A DNA stretch of 64,000 nucleotides from Teichococcus deserti (lineage in GTDB: Bacteria; Pseudomonadota; Alphaproteobacteria; Acetobacterales; Acetobacteraceae), in NCBI RefSeq assembly GCF_001982615.1, contig NZ_MLCO01000001.1, positions 21,453 through 85,452 of the forward strand, read 5' to 3'. Position 1 is the stretch's first letter. Each line of letters opens with the position of its first letter. Shown piece by piece: positions 9,286-17,873 of this stretch. Under the pieces are notes generated by a model, which saw only the letters and a program-made list of their open reading frames with translations, did not search any database and was not told the origin of the DNA. Made by a program: the position numbers and the translations under genes.

Positions 9286-10350
9286 TCACGACGGGGTGGC
9301 CTTCTCTGGGGCGGTGCACAGCGCCCGCCGCACCGCGTCGACGGCCTGTGCGACGGCCTGGTCATCGATGCGGGCGTGCGTGACGAAGCGGAGCGTCGTC
9401 TCGTCCAGGGCCAGCGCCAGCACTTGCTCGCGGCGCAGCCGGTCGACGATCTCGGAGGCGGCGCTGCCCGCGGGCAGGGTGAGCAGGACGATGTTGGTGT
9501 CCGGCGCCCGACCCGCGAGGGGGCCGAATGCCTCGGCGAGCTCCCCGTGCAGACGCCCGGCACGCTCGTGGTCGGCGCGGAGCCGTTCGGTCCGGCCGTT
9601 CAGCGCCTCGATCGCCGCCGCCGCCAGGAACCCCACCGGGCGCCAGGCGCCGCCCAGCGTGCCGCGCACCGCGACGGCCTCGCGGATGAAGTCGCGGGGA
9701 CCGAGCAGCAGAGAGCCTGCCGGTGCACCGAGGGCCTTGTTCAGGCTCAGCGACAGGCTGTCGGCGCCTTCGGCCAGAGGAGCTAGCGGAAGGCCAGTCG
9801 CTGTCTCAGCGTTCCAGAGACGCGAACCGTCCAGATGGACCCGCAGGCCGGACGCGCGGCTCAGCTTGCCGATGGCGGCACCCCAGCCTGCCGGAGCCAG
9901 CGTGCCGCCCGCCCTCATGTGCGTGTTCTCCAGCCAGACCAGGCGGGTTGGCTGGGTACCTGGCCCGTGGGACTGTGCCAGCGCCGCCTGCACCGCCGCC
10001 GGGCCCAGATGCCCGCACCGCCCCGCCAGCCGCCGGACGGCGACACCCGCCAGCCCCGCCGTGCTGGCGGCCTCGCTGCTCGCCACATGGCTGTCCGAGG
10101 CGGCCAGGATGGCGTCACCCGGGCGGCACCAGAGCCGCAGCGCGATCTGGTTCGCCAGGGTGCAGGTGGGCACGAAGAGAGCATCCTCGAAGCCCGCCAG
10201 CTCGGCGACTTCGCGCTCCAGGCGCAACTGGAAGGGATCGTCGCGAAAGCCCATCTCCGGCATGCCCCGGGCCGCCTGGAGCATCGCCTGCAGCGCGGCG
10301 GGCGGAATGCCGGACATCAGGTCCGAGCGGAAGTCGGCGATCCTCGGCAT
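9286..10350 (-). CDS. Threonine aldolase / beta-eliminating lyase family PLP enzyme
   Basis: Fold-type I PLP enzyme of 354 residues similar to low-specificity L-threonine aldolase, which splits beta-hydroxy amino acids to glycine and an aldehyde. FRSD near the N-terminus, WLENTHMRAGG, the HLDGSRLWNA strand and SLSLNKALGAPAGS with the presumed PLP lysine (about residue 208) are visible. It lies nine bases after the AapJ-like receptor gene and 55 bases before the peptide-type receptor, so it is an operon member. The pairing with two receptors and a gamma-glutamyltransferase suggests amino-acid catabolism, but the substrate is unknown. Confidence 0.85.
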   Translation of the reverse strand: MPRIADFRSDLMSGIPPAALQAMLQAARGMPEMGFRDDPFQLRLEREVAELAGFEDALFVPTCTLANQIALRLWCRPGDAILAASDSHVASSEAASTAGLAGVAVRRLAGRCGHLGPAAVQAALAQSHGPGTQPTRLVWLENTHMRAGGTLAPAGWGAAIGKLSRASGLRVHLDGSRLWNAETATGLPLAPLAEGADSLSLSLNKALGAPAGSLLLGPRDFIREAVAVRGTLGGAWRPVGFLAAAAIEALNGRTERLRADHERAGRLHGELAEAFGPLAGRAPDTNIVLLTLPAGSAASEIVDRLRREQVLALALDETTLRFVTHARIDDQAVAQAVDAVRRALCTAPEKATPS

Positions 10351-10359
10351 CGCCGGGCC

Positions 10360-11394
10360 TCAGCGCATCGGGGGCGCATAGACCAGGCCCCCGTCGCGCC
10401 ACAGCCGGTTGATGCCACGCTCCAGGCCAAGCGGCGTCAGGTTGCGGTCGTAGCTCTCGCCGTAATTGCCGACCTGGCGGATGATGTCGAAGGCCCAGGC
10501 TGCGCGGAGGCCCAGCATCGGGCCGAAATCGCCCACCACGCCGAGCAGGCGCTGCACGGTCGGATTGTCGCTGGCGCGCATCGCCTCGGCATTGGCGGAG
10601 GTGACGCCGTACTCTTCGGCCTCGATCATCGCCCAGATCGTCCAGCGGACGATGTCGCCCCAGCGGTCGTCGCCCTGGCGGACCACGGGAGAGTAGGGCT
10701 CCTTCGACACGATGTCGGGCAGAATGACGTGTTCCTCAGGCCGGGGGATCGTGGCGCTGAGGCGCGCGCCGAGGAGCCCTCGATCGGTGGTCAGGACATC
10801 GCAGCGGCCGTTGACATAGGCCTGGGCGGCGTCGTCGCCGCGCTCGATGACCACCGGCGTGAAGCTCATGCGGTGCTGGCGGAAGTAGTCGGCCAGCGTG
10901 AGCTCGGTCGCGCTCCCGGGCGAAACGCAGATCGAGGCGCCGTCCAGGTCGCGGGCCGAGCCTGCGCCGGAGGCGCGGCGGACCAGGAAGCCCTGGCCAT
11001 CATAGTAGTTGATGGCGGTGAAGTTGACCCCGAGCCCTGCATCGCGGGCGAAGGTCCAGGTGACCTCCATGGTCAGCACGTCGATCTCGCCGCTTTGCAG
11101 CGCCGGGAAGCGGGTTTGGCCGGTGACCGGCCGGTAGCTGACCTTGCTGGCGTCGCCGAAGATCGCCGCGGCCAGCGCCCGGCACACATCGACGTCCAAC
11201 CCCCGATAGGTGCCGGTAGAATCCGGCGCGGCGAAGCCCGGCACGCCGCTGTTGACGCCGCAATTCAGCACGCCGCGTGCCCTCACCACCGCCAGGGTAT
11301 CGCCGGAGGGCGGAGCCTGCGCCTGCAAGGGCGGTGGGATGGCCAGAGCCAGAAGCAGGGCGGCGGCCAGGGGCAGGTGGGTGCGGCGGTGCAT
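10360..11394 (-). CDS. Amino-acid ABC transporter substrate-binding protein (AapJ-like)
   Basis: Periplasmic receptor of 344 residues of the general L-amino-acid type. It has a signal peptide (residues 1 to about 26, ending LQAQA), then VRARGVLNCGVNSGVPGF, RGLDVDVCRALAAAIFGD, EIDVLTMEVTWTFARD, CVSPGSATE and a C-terminal NYGESYDRN, all typical of AapJ/BztA. It is the first gene of the minus-strand operon and diverges from the GntR gene, sharing a promoter region that contains two TATACGATT copies 20 bases apart. The permease and ATPase genes usually found next to aapJ are missing. Confidence 0.9.
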   Translation of the reverse strand: MHRRTHLPLAAALLLALAIPPPLQAQAPPSGDTLAVVRARGVLNCGVNSGVPGFAAPDSTGTYRGLDVDVCRALAAAIFGDASKVSYRPVTGQTRFPALQSGEIDVLTMEVTWTFARDAGLGVNFTAINYYDGQGFLVRRASGAGSARDLDGASICVSPGSATELTLADYFRQHRMSFTPVVIERGDDAAQAYVNGRCDVLTTDRGLLGARLSATIPRPEEHVILPDIVSKEPYSPVVRQGDDRWGDIVRWTIWAMIEAEEYGVTSANAEAMRASDNPTVQRLLGVVGDFGPMLGLRAAWAFDIIRQVGNYGESYDRNLTPLGLERGINRLWRDGGLVYAPPMR

Positions 11395-11422
11395 AGGTTC
11401 CTCCTGGGAGGATGAGGAACCC

Positions 11423-11451
11423 TATACGATTTAGAGTCAACATATACGATT
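11423..11451. promoter_or_regulatory. Direct repeat, likely GntR operator
   Basis: TATACGATT occurs at 11423-11431 and 11443-11451, a spacing of exactly 20 bases or about two helix turns. The similarity continues downstream of each copy (TTAGAGTC against TGGAGTC). The repeat sits between the divergent AapJ-like receptor gene (start 11394) and the GntR gene. A third TATACGATT precedes the other GntR gene at 4454-4462. This makes it a good candidate operator for an FCD-type regulator. Confidence 0.5.
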
Positions 11452-11495
11452 GGAGTCGCCGCCCCCTTGCCATCGGCGCTCGGGGATCGGACATA

Positions 11496-12314
11496 GTGAC
11501 GGCTGTGACACCGCCTGCCACCCACAAGGCCCGCCGCCCGGCCTCCCGCGCCGACACCACCCAGCCGTCCCAAACGGATGACCGGCAGGATCGCCTGCGT
11601 GCCATCGCGGCCCGGATCAGCCGGGAGGCCAAGCCGGTCCCGGCCTTCGTCGCCGCCGTGCTGCGCGAGGCTATCATTGTCGGTCTGCTGCCGGGCGGTG
11701 AGGCGGTGCGCATCGAGCCACTCGCCCGCGCGCTGGAGGTCAGCACCATCCCGGTCCGCGAGGCGCTGCGGGAGCTGGAGGGCGTCCGGCTGGTCGGCTT
11801 CGAGCGCAACCGCGGCTTCGTCGTTGCGCCCGAAAGCGCGTTGGAGCTTCAGGACGCCTGGGAGGCGCGGCTGGCGCTGGAGCCCCTGGCGCTGCGCCTG
11901 TCCATCCCGGACCTGACCAGCCGCGACACCCGGTTGGCGCGCGCGATGCTGGCGGAGGTGGAGCAGGGCTTCGCCGTCGAGGAGCTCTTTGCCTGGAACC
12001 TGCGCTTCCACATGGCGCTCTACGCCCCATGCGGTCGGCGGCACATCCTGGCCTTCATCGAGCAGGCGCATGCGATCTCGCATCGCTACGGCAACGCGAC
12101 GCTGGTGGCGCGCGGCGTCGCTGCGGTGCCGGACTACATCACCGCAGAGCATGTGGCCCTCGTCGAGGCTTGCGAACGGCGGGATACGGAGGCGGCGCTG
12201 GCCATCTTGGAGGGGCATTTGTCGACGGCGGCCGAGCGGGTCCAGCTGAACTATGCGAAGCTGCTGGGAGAGCGGCGGTCCCGGGATGCGAAGGTGTCGT
12301 CGTCCCTCAAGTGA
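11496..12314 (+). CDS. GntR-family regulator, FCD subfamily
   Basis: DNA-binding protein of about 272 residues with an N-terminal winged helix (LARALEVSTIPVREALREL) and a C-terminal FCD domain. Ligand-site residues are suggested by the histidine in NLRFHMALY and by the later histidines in YITAEHVALVEA and EGHLSTA. The frame is open from 11412, but an ATG there would place the operator-like repeats inside the gene; the GTG at 11496 with a weak GGGAT upstream is preferred, and an earlier start cannot be excluded. It is divergent from the receptor/aldolase/ggt operon, which it presumably controls. Confidence 0.8.
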   Translation: MTAVTPPATHKARRPASRADTTQPSQTDDRQDRLRAIAARISREAKPVPAFVAAVLREAIIVGLLPGGEAVRIEPLARALEVSTIPVREALRELEGVRLVGFERNRGFVVAPESALELQDAWEARLALEPLALRLSIPDLTSRDTRLARAMLAEVEQGFAVEELFAWNLRFHMALYAPCGRRHILAFIEQAHAISHRYGNATLVARGVAAVPDYITAEHVALVEACERRDTEAALAILEGHLSTAAERVQLNYAKLLGERRSRDAKVSSSLK

Positions 12315-12369
12315 CCCACCGAGGCAGGCGGCTTCTCACCCACTGTGGTCAGCTCTGTGGACCCAAGAT

Positions 12370-12639
12370 CTATGAAGCCCGAGGTCCATCTGGTCCGTGA
12401 CGCCGTGACCGAACGAGCCGAATCGCCGAGCGCTCCGGCGATGCGACCATCGGCCCCCCGTGCGCGGAGGGGAGCCGGAGGCTAAACTCCGGCCAGGAGC
12501 CCGCGGACGGGACGACTGTCCGCAGCCGCACCCGCGTGCGGCCGCGCGACACCGCACCATCGGCTGTGAAGCGGCGGCACAGCAGATCGACGTCCAGCAC
12601 ACCGCGCTCACGAGCCTCCTTCCCCAGCGGAGGCACCAT
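12370..12639 (-). CDS. Hypothetical protein, weakly supported
   Basis: An 89-codon frame with AGGA eight bases before the ATG. The first half (RERGVLDVDLLCRRFTADG) has GC-rich third positions and reads as protein, while the end is arginine/serine-rich and less convincing. No family is recognised. It may be a truncated remnant. Confidence 0.3.
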   Translation of the reverse strand: MVPPLGKEARERGVLDVDLLCRRFTADGAVSRGRTRVRLRTVVPSAGSWPEFSLRLPSAHGGPMVASPERSAIRLVRSRRHGPDGPRAS

Positions 12640-12680
12640 GGCGATGTCATCCTGCTGGGGTGCATCTACTGAGAGGAGTA

Positions 12681-12923
12681 TTACCTCTCCTGCGAACGAA
12701 TATTTTCTTGCTTACGCAGCGCGTCGTTCCCGGCGGCTAACGCCTGAGACCGTGCTCCGGAGACCTCGCCGCTTGCGATAGACGCGCCGCCTTTCTCACT
12801 CACGACCCACTGCCATTTGTTTGAGCCACGCGGGAGAATTTTTACTTCGAGTTTCGGCTTGCTAGGTTTCGGCAATTCCTGCCCCTCCGGCTTCGTCGCT
12901 CGTATGTCGTCGTGCCCCTTCAT
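12681..12923 (-). CDS. Small hypothetical protein
   Basis: An 80-residue frame with lower GC content than its surroundings. It has a charged, proline-rich N-terminus and then a compact segment, NKWQWVVSEKGGASIASGEV, that looks like a small beta-strand domain, followed by a helical, charged tail. The pattern faintly resembles short DUF1508/YegP-type strand repeats (tryptophan, variable loop, SGE), but this is not firm. No clear ribosome-binding site precedes the ATG. The base composition suggests recent acquisition. The rest of 12315-13309 shows nothing else that can be supported. Confidence 0.45.
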   Translation of the reverse strand: MKGHDDIRATKPEGQELPKPSKPKLEVKILPRGSNKWQWVVSEKGGASIASGEVSGARSQALAAGNDALRKQENIRSQER

Positions 12924-13309
12924 TAGATCGGGTGGTCGGAAAATTGCAAAAGCTACTTCGAGCCTTGGCTACTGATACACTTGGCGAGCCGCAGCCGCTC
13001 TCCCGACACTTCCTGATGTGGATGCGCGCTGCATGCTGCTGGCTGCGTGGAACTCAGCTCAGCCTGACCACCATGAACTCTCGGAAGGCGTCGGTGAACC
13101 TTCTATGCGGCCAGACCTTTCGGTTCCAAGGGCGGGGAGCAGGCGATGAGCCGGGCAGGCTGCATCCTGAACCTGGCGGCCGGCGGCCGGCGGCAGGGCT
13201 CTTGTGCTCCTAGGGACAGGTTGGGCATAGCGGCGCATTTGGGTAGTCTGGCGCTGTTCGAACCGTATCTGCTGAATTCTTGAGTGGCTGTTCCCGAGGG
13301 ATTACAGGC

Positions 13310-14530
13310 TCATCCTTCGTCCTCTCCGAATAGCCTTCGTCTGGCCGCATCGTCGCTCGGTGCCAGCGGACCTAGCCCGACGTAATCCACACGGCGGCTG
13401 GGGTCCGCGACGATGCGGGGCAGGGCGCGCGCACGAAGGGCGACAGCTTCGGGCCGGGGGTCGAGGAACAGTGTCCTGATCCACCCGGTGATGCGGCGGA
13501 CCGCGCCATAACGGCCGTCATGCTCGGCAGCATACTCCCGGGCTGCAACCTCCCAGTCTTCGTTTGCAAGGAGCCGGTCCCGCAGCGACCGAGCATCGCC
13601 GAGTGCCAGCGAGAGACCAGCGCCGAAGGAGGGATCGCTCGATGCAGCCGCGTCCCCGATCAATGCCATGCCATCGCGGTAAGGATTGGGGACCCAGTTG
13701 TCAGCGCCCGGGAAAGAGGCAATGGGACCGATGAGCTCGGCGGAGGCAAACCATTCCGACGGGGCTCCGGCGGCAATGCTGCCCGCCGCGAAGTCCGCCA
13801 GACTGCGCGGCCCGGCAAGGCGACGCCGCCCATGGCTGCCTGCGACATCAAACCATGCGAAATAGCTGCGACAGCGTCCGCGGCTCAGCGGCGCGCTGAA
13901 GGAGAGGCGCCCGCCGGCAGGATCCATGATGGAGGTGATTCGGTCGGTGGGTGCCCCGTACCCATGCATGAGTGCTCCGGCCACAATCATCCGGTCCGGT
14001 TCCCGGTGCACTTGGAAGCCACCCCAACCCCGACAGGCCGAGTTGCGGCCGTCTGCCCCCACAACCAAGCGCGTGTCGAATTCCTCATTGGCACCCCCCG
14101 GCGTCCGCACGCGGATGAGCGGGCGTTGCCCCGGCGTAACGCCTTGCACCACCACGCCTCGGCGCACCTCGGCCCCGGCTGCTTCTGCGGCCTGCAGCAC
14201 GACCTCCTGCATCTCCGGGTGGTGGAAGTTGAGGGCGGGCAAGCGGTGCGGCGTGGTGTCGACCAGATCGCGCGGAGACCCCGAGGGAAGGCCGCCGACG
14301 CGCGACGACCAGAGCCGCACCTCATGGCCACCTTGGGCCCGAAGCAACTCGTGCAGCCCAAGGAGGCGCGCTTCCGCGACGCCCCAGCAGTGCAGCTGCT
14401 CGCCCCGCACCCGGTCGCGGAACGCCGTCTCCCGCTCAAGCACAAGGACCTTTGCGCCAGCCCTGGCAAGGGCATAGGCCAGTGATGCACCGGCTATGCC
14501 GCCGCCCACGACAGCCAGGTCATGCCGCAC
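13310..14530 (-). CDS. FAD-dependent monooxygenase (PHBH-fold, lycopene cyclase/hydroxylase-like)
   Basis: Group A flavoprotein of about 406 residues. The N-terminal dinucleotide motif VVGGGIAGASLAYALARAG with a following ERE, the VVGADGRNS (DG) motif near residue 160, and ALIGDAAASSDPSFGAGLS (GD motif) near residue 300 are all intact. Such enzymes hydroxylate or epoxidise aromatic, polyketide or terpenoid compounds using NAD(P)H. A GTG at 14530 with GAGGGG upstream is the preferred start because the Rossmann strand begins immediately after it; an ATG at 14581 is the alternative. It stands alone, so its substrate cannot be inferred. Confidence 0.82.
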   Translation of the reverse strand: MRHDLAVVGGGIAGASLAYALARAGAKVLVLERETAFRDRVRGEQLHCWGVAEARLLGLHELLRAQGGHEVRLWSSRVGGLPSGSPRDLVDTTPHRLPALNFHHPEMQEVVLQAAEAAGAEVRRGVVVQGVTPGQRPLIRVRTPGGANEEFDTRLVVGADGRNSACRGWGGFQVHREPDRMIVAGALMHGYGAPTDRITSIMDPAGGRLSFSAPLSRGRCRSYFAWFDVAGSHGRRRLAGPRSLADFAAGSIAAGAPSEWFASAELIGPIASFPGADNWVPNPYRDGMALIGDAAASSDPSFGAGLSLALGDARSLRDRLLANEDWEVAAREYAAEHDGRYGAVRRITGWIRTLFLDPRPEAVALRARALPRIVADPSRRVDYVGLGPLAPSDDAARRRLFGEDEG

Positions 14531-14906
14531 CGATCCCCTCCATCGCCAAGCTGGGACCTGAGCGAAGGGCCGCGTCAGCATCCCTGCCAGATGAACTCAA
14601 GGGAAGGTACGTTATCGAAACGGAAGGTGTGGAGCTATAGCGCTCTTCGACCTGGTCCTGCAGGGGGTATGAGGCCGAATCCAGATGGCAGGAGAAGGGC
14701 AATGCTCGAACTCACTGTTCAGCTCAAGTCAGCAAATTAGAGAGCGGCCTGAAGCGGGTGGTCACCTTGTCCTCGGCATCATGGCCAAGCAATTGCTGAA
14801 GCCCTCGCTCCATGGTGGCGGTCCGAGGCGGAAGGGCGATTGAGAGGTCATCCTCGTCGGCCGGCACGTTCCGGAACGTTGCTCTAGCGGGATCGTTAGA
14901 AGCCGT

Positions 14907-16235
14907 ATGACCAACGGCACCTGGCTTCCTGAACCCTATATCGTTGCCTTCACCTGCTTCGGTATCCTCATCGCCCTCGTTGCCTGGCTGCCGCTGGTTC
15001 TGAGGCGATTGCCGCTGTCCTTGCCGATCATCTGCATCGGGCTCGGGGCAGCGCTGTTTTCCTTGCCGCAGGTCGCGCTGAATCCGTTGCCGCTCGCTCA
15101 CCCCGAGATCGCCGAGCGGTTCACCGAGTTCGTGGTGATCATCGCGTTGATGGGCGCAGGGCTGAAGCTCGACCGCGTCTTCAGCTGGCGCCGGTGGGCT
15201 GTGACATGGCGCCTGCTTGGCATCACGATGCCACTCGGTATCGGCCTTATCGTGCTTCTGCTGGGATGGGGGCATGGCTATCCCTGGACCGCAGCCCTGT
15301 TGATGGCGGCCAGCCTCGCGCCGACCGATCCGGTCCTCGCCTCCGACGTTCAGGTTGGTCCCCCAAAGACAGGGCAAGAGGATGAGGTGCGTTTCGGCCT
15401 GACCTCCGAAGCCGGGCTCAACGATGGCCTCGCCTTTCCGTTCGTGCATCTCGCCATCGCGCTCGGCGCCGCGGCCAGCACTGGCGAGCCCTGGTTCATC
15501 GATTGGGTCACCTACAGGGTGCTCTGGGAAATCGTCGGTGGGGTGGTAGCCGGTTGGCTGATCGGCCGCGCCTTCGGCTGGCTCACCTTCCATGTTCCGG
15601 CCAAGACCAAGTTGGCCAGGACGGGCGACGGGCTCATTGCGCTCTCCGCTACCCTCGTCTCCTACGGCTTGACCGAGATCATCCACTGCTACGGCTTCCT
15701 GGCCGTCTTCGTGACGGCGCTGACGTTCCGCAGCACGCACAGGGACCACGACTTCCAGGTCCAAATGCATGAGATGACCGAGCAGATCGAGCGCATCGCC
15801 ATGATGGTGCTGCTGCTGCTGTTCGGCGGCGCGCTGGTACGGGGCCTGCTCGCGCCGGTCACCTGGGCCGATGCCATTGTGGCCGTCATGGTCCTGCTGG
15901 TCATCCGACCGCTGACCGGCCTCGTCGGCCTGCTCGGCTTCAAGGCCGCTCGTACCGAGAAGCTGACCCTCGCCTTCTTTGGCATCCGTGGCGTCGGATC
16001 GCTGTACTACCTGGCCTACGGGCTCAACCACATGGAACTGGCCGAGGTGGAGCGACTGTGGGGGCTGGTTGGACTGATCGTGCTGCTGTCGGTTCTCCTG
16101 CACGGGCTGACGGTCACGCCGATCATGCGGTTCCTGGATCGCGCGCAGGGCCGGAACCCGGATGCCGAGGAGGCGGCGCCACCTCCCGGGTTGAAGGGGC
16201 CCGGAGGAGCGCCCGAGCCGATAGAACAAAGGTGA
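14907..16235 (+). CDS. Cation:proton antiporter, CPA1/NhaP type
   Basis: Inner-membrane protein of 442 residues with about 12 hydrophobic segments, expected to exchange Na+ or K+ for H+. The ion-site motifs are clear: SLAPTDPVLASDV (about residues 135-147) and SEAGLNDGLAFPF (about residues 168-180). A conserved FFGIRGVGSLYYLAYG helix lies near residue 360. The C-terminal tail is short and proline-rich, without the long regulatory domain found in some relatives. It is monocistronic, with a low-coding stretch upstream and gene relics downstream. Confidence 0.9.
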   Translation: MTNGTWLPEPYIVAFTCFGILIALVAWLPLVLRRLPLSLPIICIGLGAALFSLPQVALNPLPLAHPEIAERFTEFVVIIALMGAGLKLDRVFSWRRWAVTWRLLGITMPLGIGLIVLLLGWGHGYPWTAALLMAASLAPTDPVLASDVQVGPPKTGQEDEVRFGLTSEAGLNDGLAFPFVHLAIALGAAASTGEPWFIDWVTYRVLWEIVGGVVAGWLIGRAFGWLTFHVPAKTKLARTGDGLIALSATLVSYGLTEIIHCYGFLAVFVTALTFRSTHRDHDFQVQMHEMTEQIERIAMMVLLLLFGGALVRGLLAPVTWADAIVAVMVLLVIRPLTGLVGLLGFKAARTEKLTLAFFGIRGVGSLYYLAYGLNHMELAEVERLWGLVGLIVLLSVLLHGLTVTPIMRFLDRAQGRNPDAEEAAPPPGLKGPGGAPEPIEQR

Positions 16236-16453
16236 GGCAAACGCTGGCACCCACATAGTTGGGCTCAAACCGCGCCTCCGATGCACGACGCATTGGCTTC
16301 CACTTGTCCGCCGGGCAACAGCGTCGGGTCACCGTCTCGCCGTGAGCCTCAGCGAAAGTGAGGGAGGCCGGTAGCTCCGTCGCCCGCCGTCGCAGGCTGA
16401 TCAACCCACGGGGCCAGGTCACCATCTGCCAAGGCGCGGCCAAAGGACATGTC

Positions 16454-16712
16454 CTAGATCCGGTCGAGCGTGCAGTCCGCAAGGACCGCTTGGCTCGGGC
16501 CCTGCAGCACAAGGCGCCCGCGCTCCATCATCAGCAGACGGTCGCAGCAACGAGACGCCAAGCTCAGTTCGTGCAGCAGCACCAGCGCGGCGCCGCCGGG
16601 CGTTCGGGCGCGCAACCGCTGCATCATCCACCACTGCTGCGCGATATCCAGCGCAGCGCCGGGGTCTGCGGCCAGCAGCAGTGGCGGCTCGGCGGCCAGG
16701 CTGCCGCCGGGT
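16454..16712 (-). pseudogene. C-terminal remnant of an iron/heme-type ABC transporter ATPase
   Basis: The last 85 or so codons before the TAG at 16454-16456 read like a FecE/HmuV-type ATPase. They show an altered Walker B region (LLLAADPGAALD where LLADEP-x-ALD is expected), then LVLLHELSLASRCCDRLLMM with the switch histidine, and ERGRLVLQG. The Walker A and signature regions are absent; the sequence abruptly becomes unrelated at about 16712, where a plus-strand relic begins. The ADEP to AADP change removes the catalytic glutamate. This is a non-functional fragment. Confidence 0.65.
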
Positions 16713-16904
16713 CTTGAACGCTTCCTGGCGGAGCAGGCAATCGTGGGCACGCCCCCCGAATGTCTGCGGTCCATCCTGGCCCTGGAGGCGTCGACTGGCA
16801 TCGGCTCGCTCAGCTGCGTCTTCAACGGCAATGGCGTGCTGGGGAATGAAGCGACGCTTACGGCGACGGCCCTGTTTGAACGAGAGGTGTTGCCGGGCCT
16901 TTGA
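16713..16904 (+). pseudogene. C-terminal remnant of a luciferase-like (LLM) flavin oxidoreductase
   Basis: The plus strand from 16713 encodes about 63 residues ending at TGA 16902-16904. The pattern is that of the extreme C-terminus of LLM-class oxidoreductases: AIVGTPPECLRSIL, TGIGSLSCVFN and LFEREVLPGL. Everything upstream in this frame is antisense to the ABC ATPase relic, so the two fragments abut head-on at about 16712. This marks an old recombination or deletion junction. Confidence 0.6.
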
Positions 16905-17054
16905 TTTCCGCGCCGCAGGGCGGCGGCTTTTCGATACAGAAACACGGAGCCATACGAAGTCGCAGGCTCGACCAGGCAACCAAGGGCATTGTTCTGTGAT
17001 GGAACGCTCCAGCTTTCGAGGCGTTTAGAGGGACTCACGGCACCGGAGGACAAG

Positions 17055-17237
17055 ATGACCGACCATCCGCCTGAGGGCCCCAAAGCCAACTACACTCGAG
17101 AGCAGTCGACTGGAGGCTACATCCCCAAGCCTCCGTCAGCCAAAGAGGTCGACAAGATTTCCGAAGCTCAAGCTCTAATCACTGACGAGTGGACGGGCGA
17201 GCCGCGTTCAGGAGATAAGCGCAACGCGAAGCCGTAG
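17055..17237 (+). CDS. Small hypothetical protein (60 residues)
   Basis: A 60-residue hydrophilic protein beginning MTDHPPEGPK, with a good ribosome-binding site (GGAGGA four bases upstream). The open frame extends up to 16989, but the Shine-Dalgarno position decides for 17055. It is lysine-, glutamate- and proline-rich with no membrane segment and no recognised family. It may be a small stress-related or disordered protein. Confidence 0.55.
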   Translation: MTDHPPEGPKANYTREQSTGGYIPKPPSAKEVDKISEAQALITDEWTGEPRSGDKRNAKP

Positions 17238-17304
17238 GAGCCAGCTGCAGCAATGCTGTAGGGAACAGGGCGAAGACACTCTCGCAGACGACTAGCCTGG
17301 CCAC

Positions 17305-17556
17305 CTACTCTTTGAAGATGGCGGCTATCGCTCCGCCCGTTACATTCTTGATCATTTGCGATGAGCCAATGCCCTCAGGCTGACTCGACGGTGTCCTGGA
17401 TTCAGGGAAGACCGTCGGAAAGGCAGCGGTCGTGGCGTGCATGTAAGTGGCAGGCGTGACCACCACAGCGGAGGGCTCGGCCCGGTTCGTTTGGCTTGCA
17501 TGGGCATTCTGGTAAGAGCTCCGCCGCCCGGCCGAAAAGCATGCTTCAGGCCGCAC
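17305..17556 (-). CDS. Small hypothetical frame, weak
   Basis: An 83-codon frame. The second half, starting at an internal ATG (MHATTAAFPTVFPES), reads as plausible protein and ends GGAIAAIFKE. No family or ribosome-binding site supports it. The rest of 17238-17873 shows nothing else convincing. Confidence 0.25.
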   Translation of the reverse strand: MRPEACFSAGRRSSYQNAHASQTNRAEPSAVVVTPATYMHATTAAFPTVFPESRTPSSQPEGIGSSQMIKNVTGGAIAAIFKE

Positions 17557-17873
17557 GGGCGGATCGGGTCATGCCTAGCCGGTAGGGAACGGATGTTTGC
17601 CCACCGGCGTCAGTGCTAGGGCGACCGATGAGGCGCGCTCGCCGGAGCTAGAACGAGGTCGGAAGTTGCGCAGGCCACCGTCATTGCCGCATGCCTTGTG
17701 AGGCAATGTCTCTGCCTTCGGCGGAGCTTGGTCAGATTGGGCTAGACCTTGCCCCCGATCAGGCAGCGCAAAGCTGGCGATTTGCGGAGATGATCCCGCT
17801 GACGGCCCGCTGGCCTTCGGGTGTACTGCGTTACCCTGCGCAACGAGCCCGGCAACCGGGTGTTGGGACGATC

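Noticed and set aside
7440..9383. A 647-codon plus-strand open frame
   Set aside because: It is antisense to the GGT and peptide receptor genes, which carry clear family motifs. Long antisense frames are expected in GC-rich DNA.
10835..12218. Overlapping minus-strand frames through the GntR gene at 11496-12314
   Set aside because: They are antisense to a clear FCD regulator and have no family features.
14724..16286. A 520-codon minus-strand open frame
   Set aside because: Antisense to the well-defined CPA1 antiporter; its translation is rich in H, Q, D and R with no family features.
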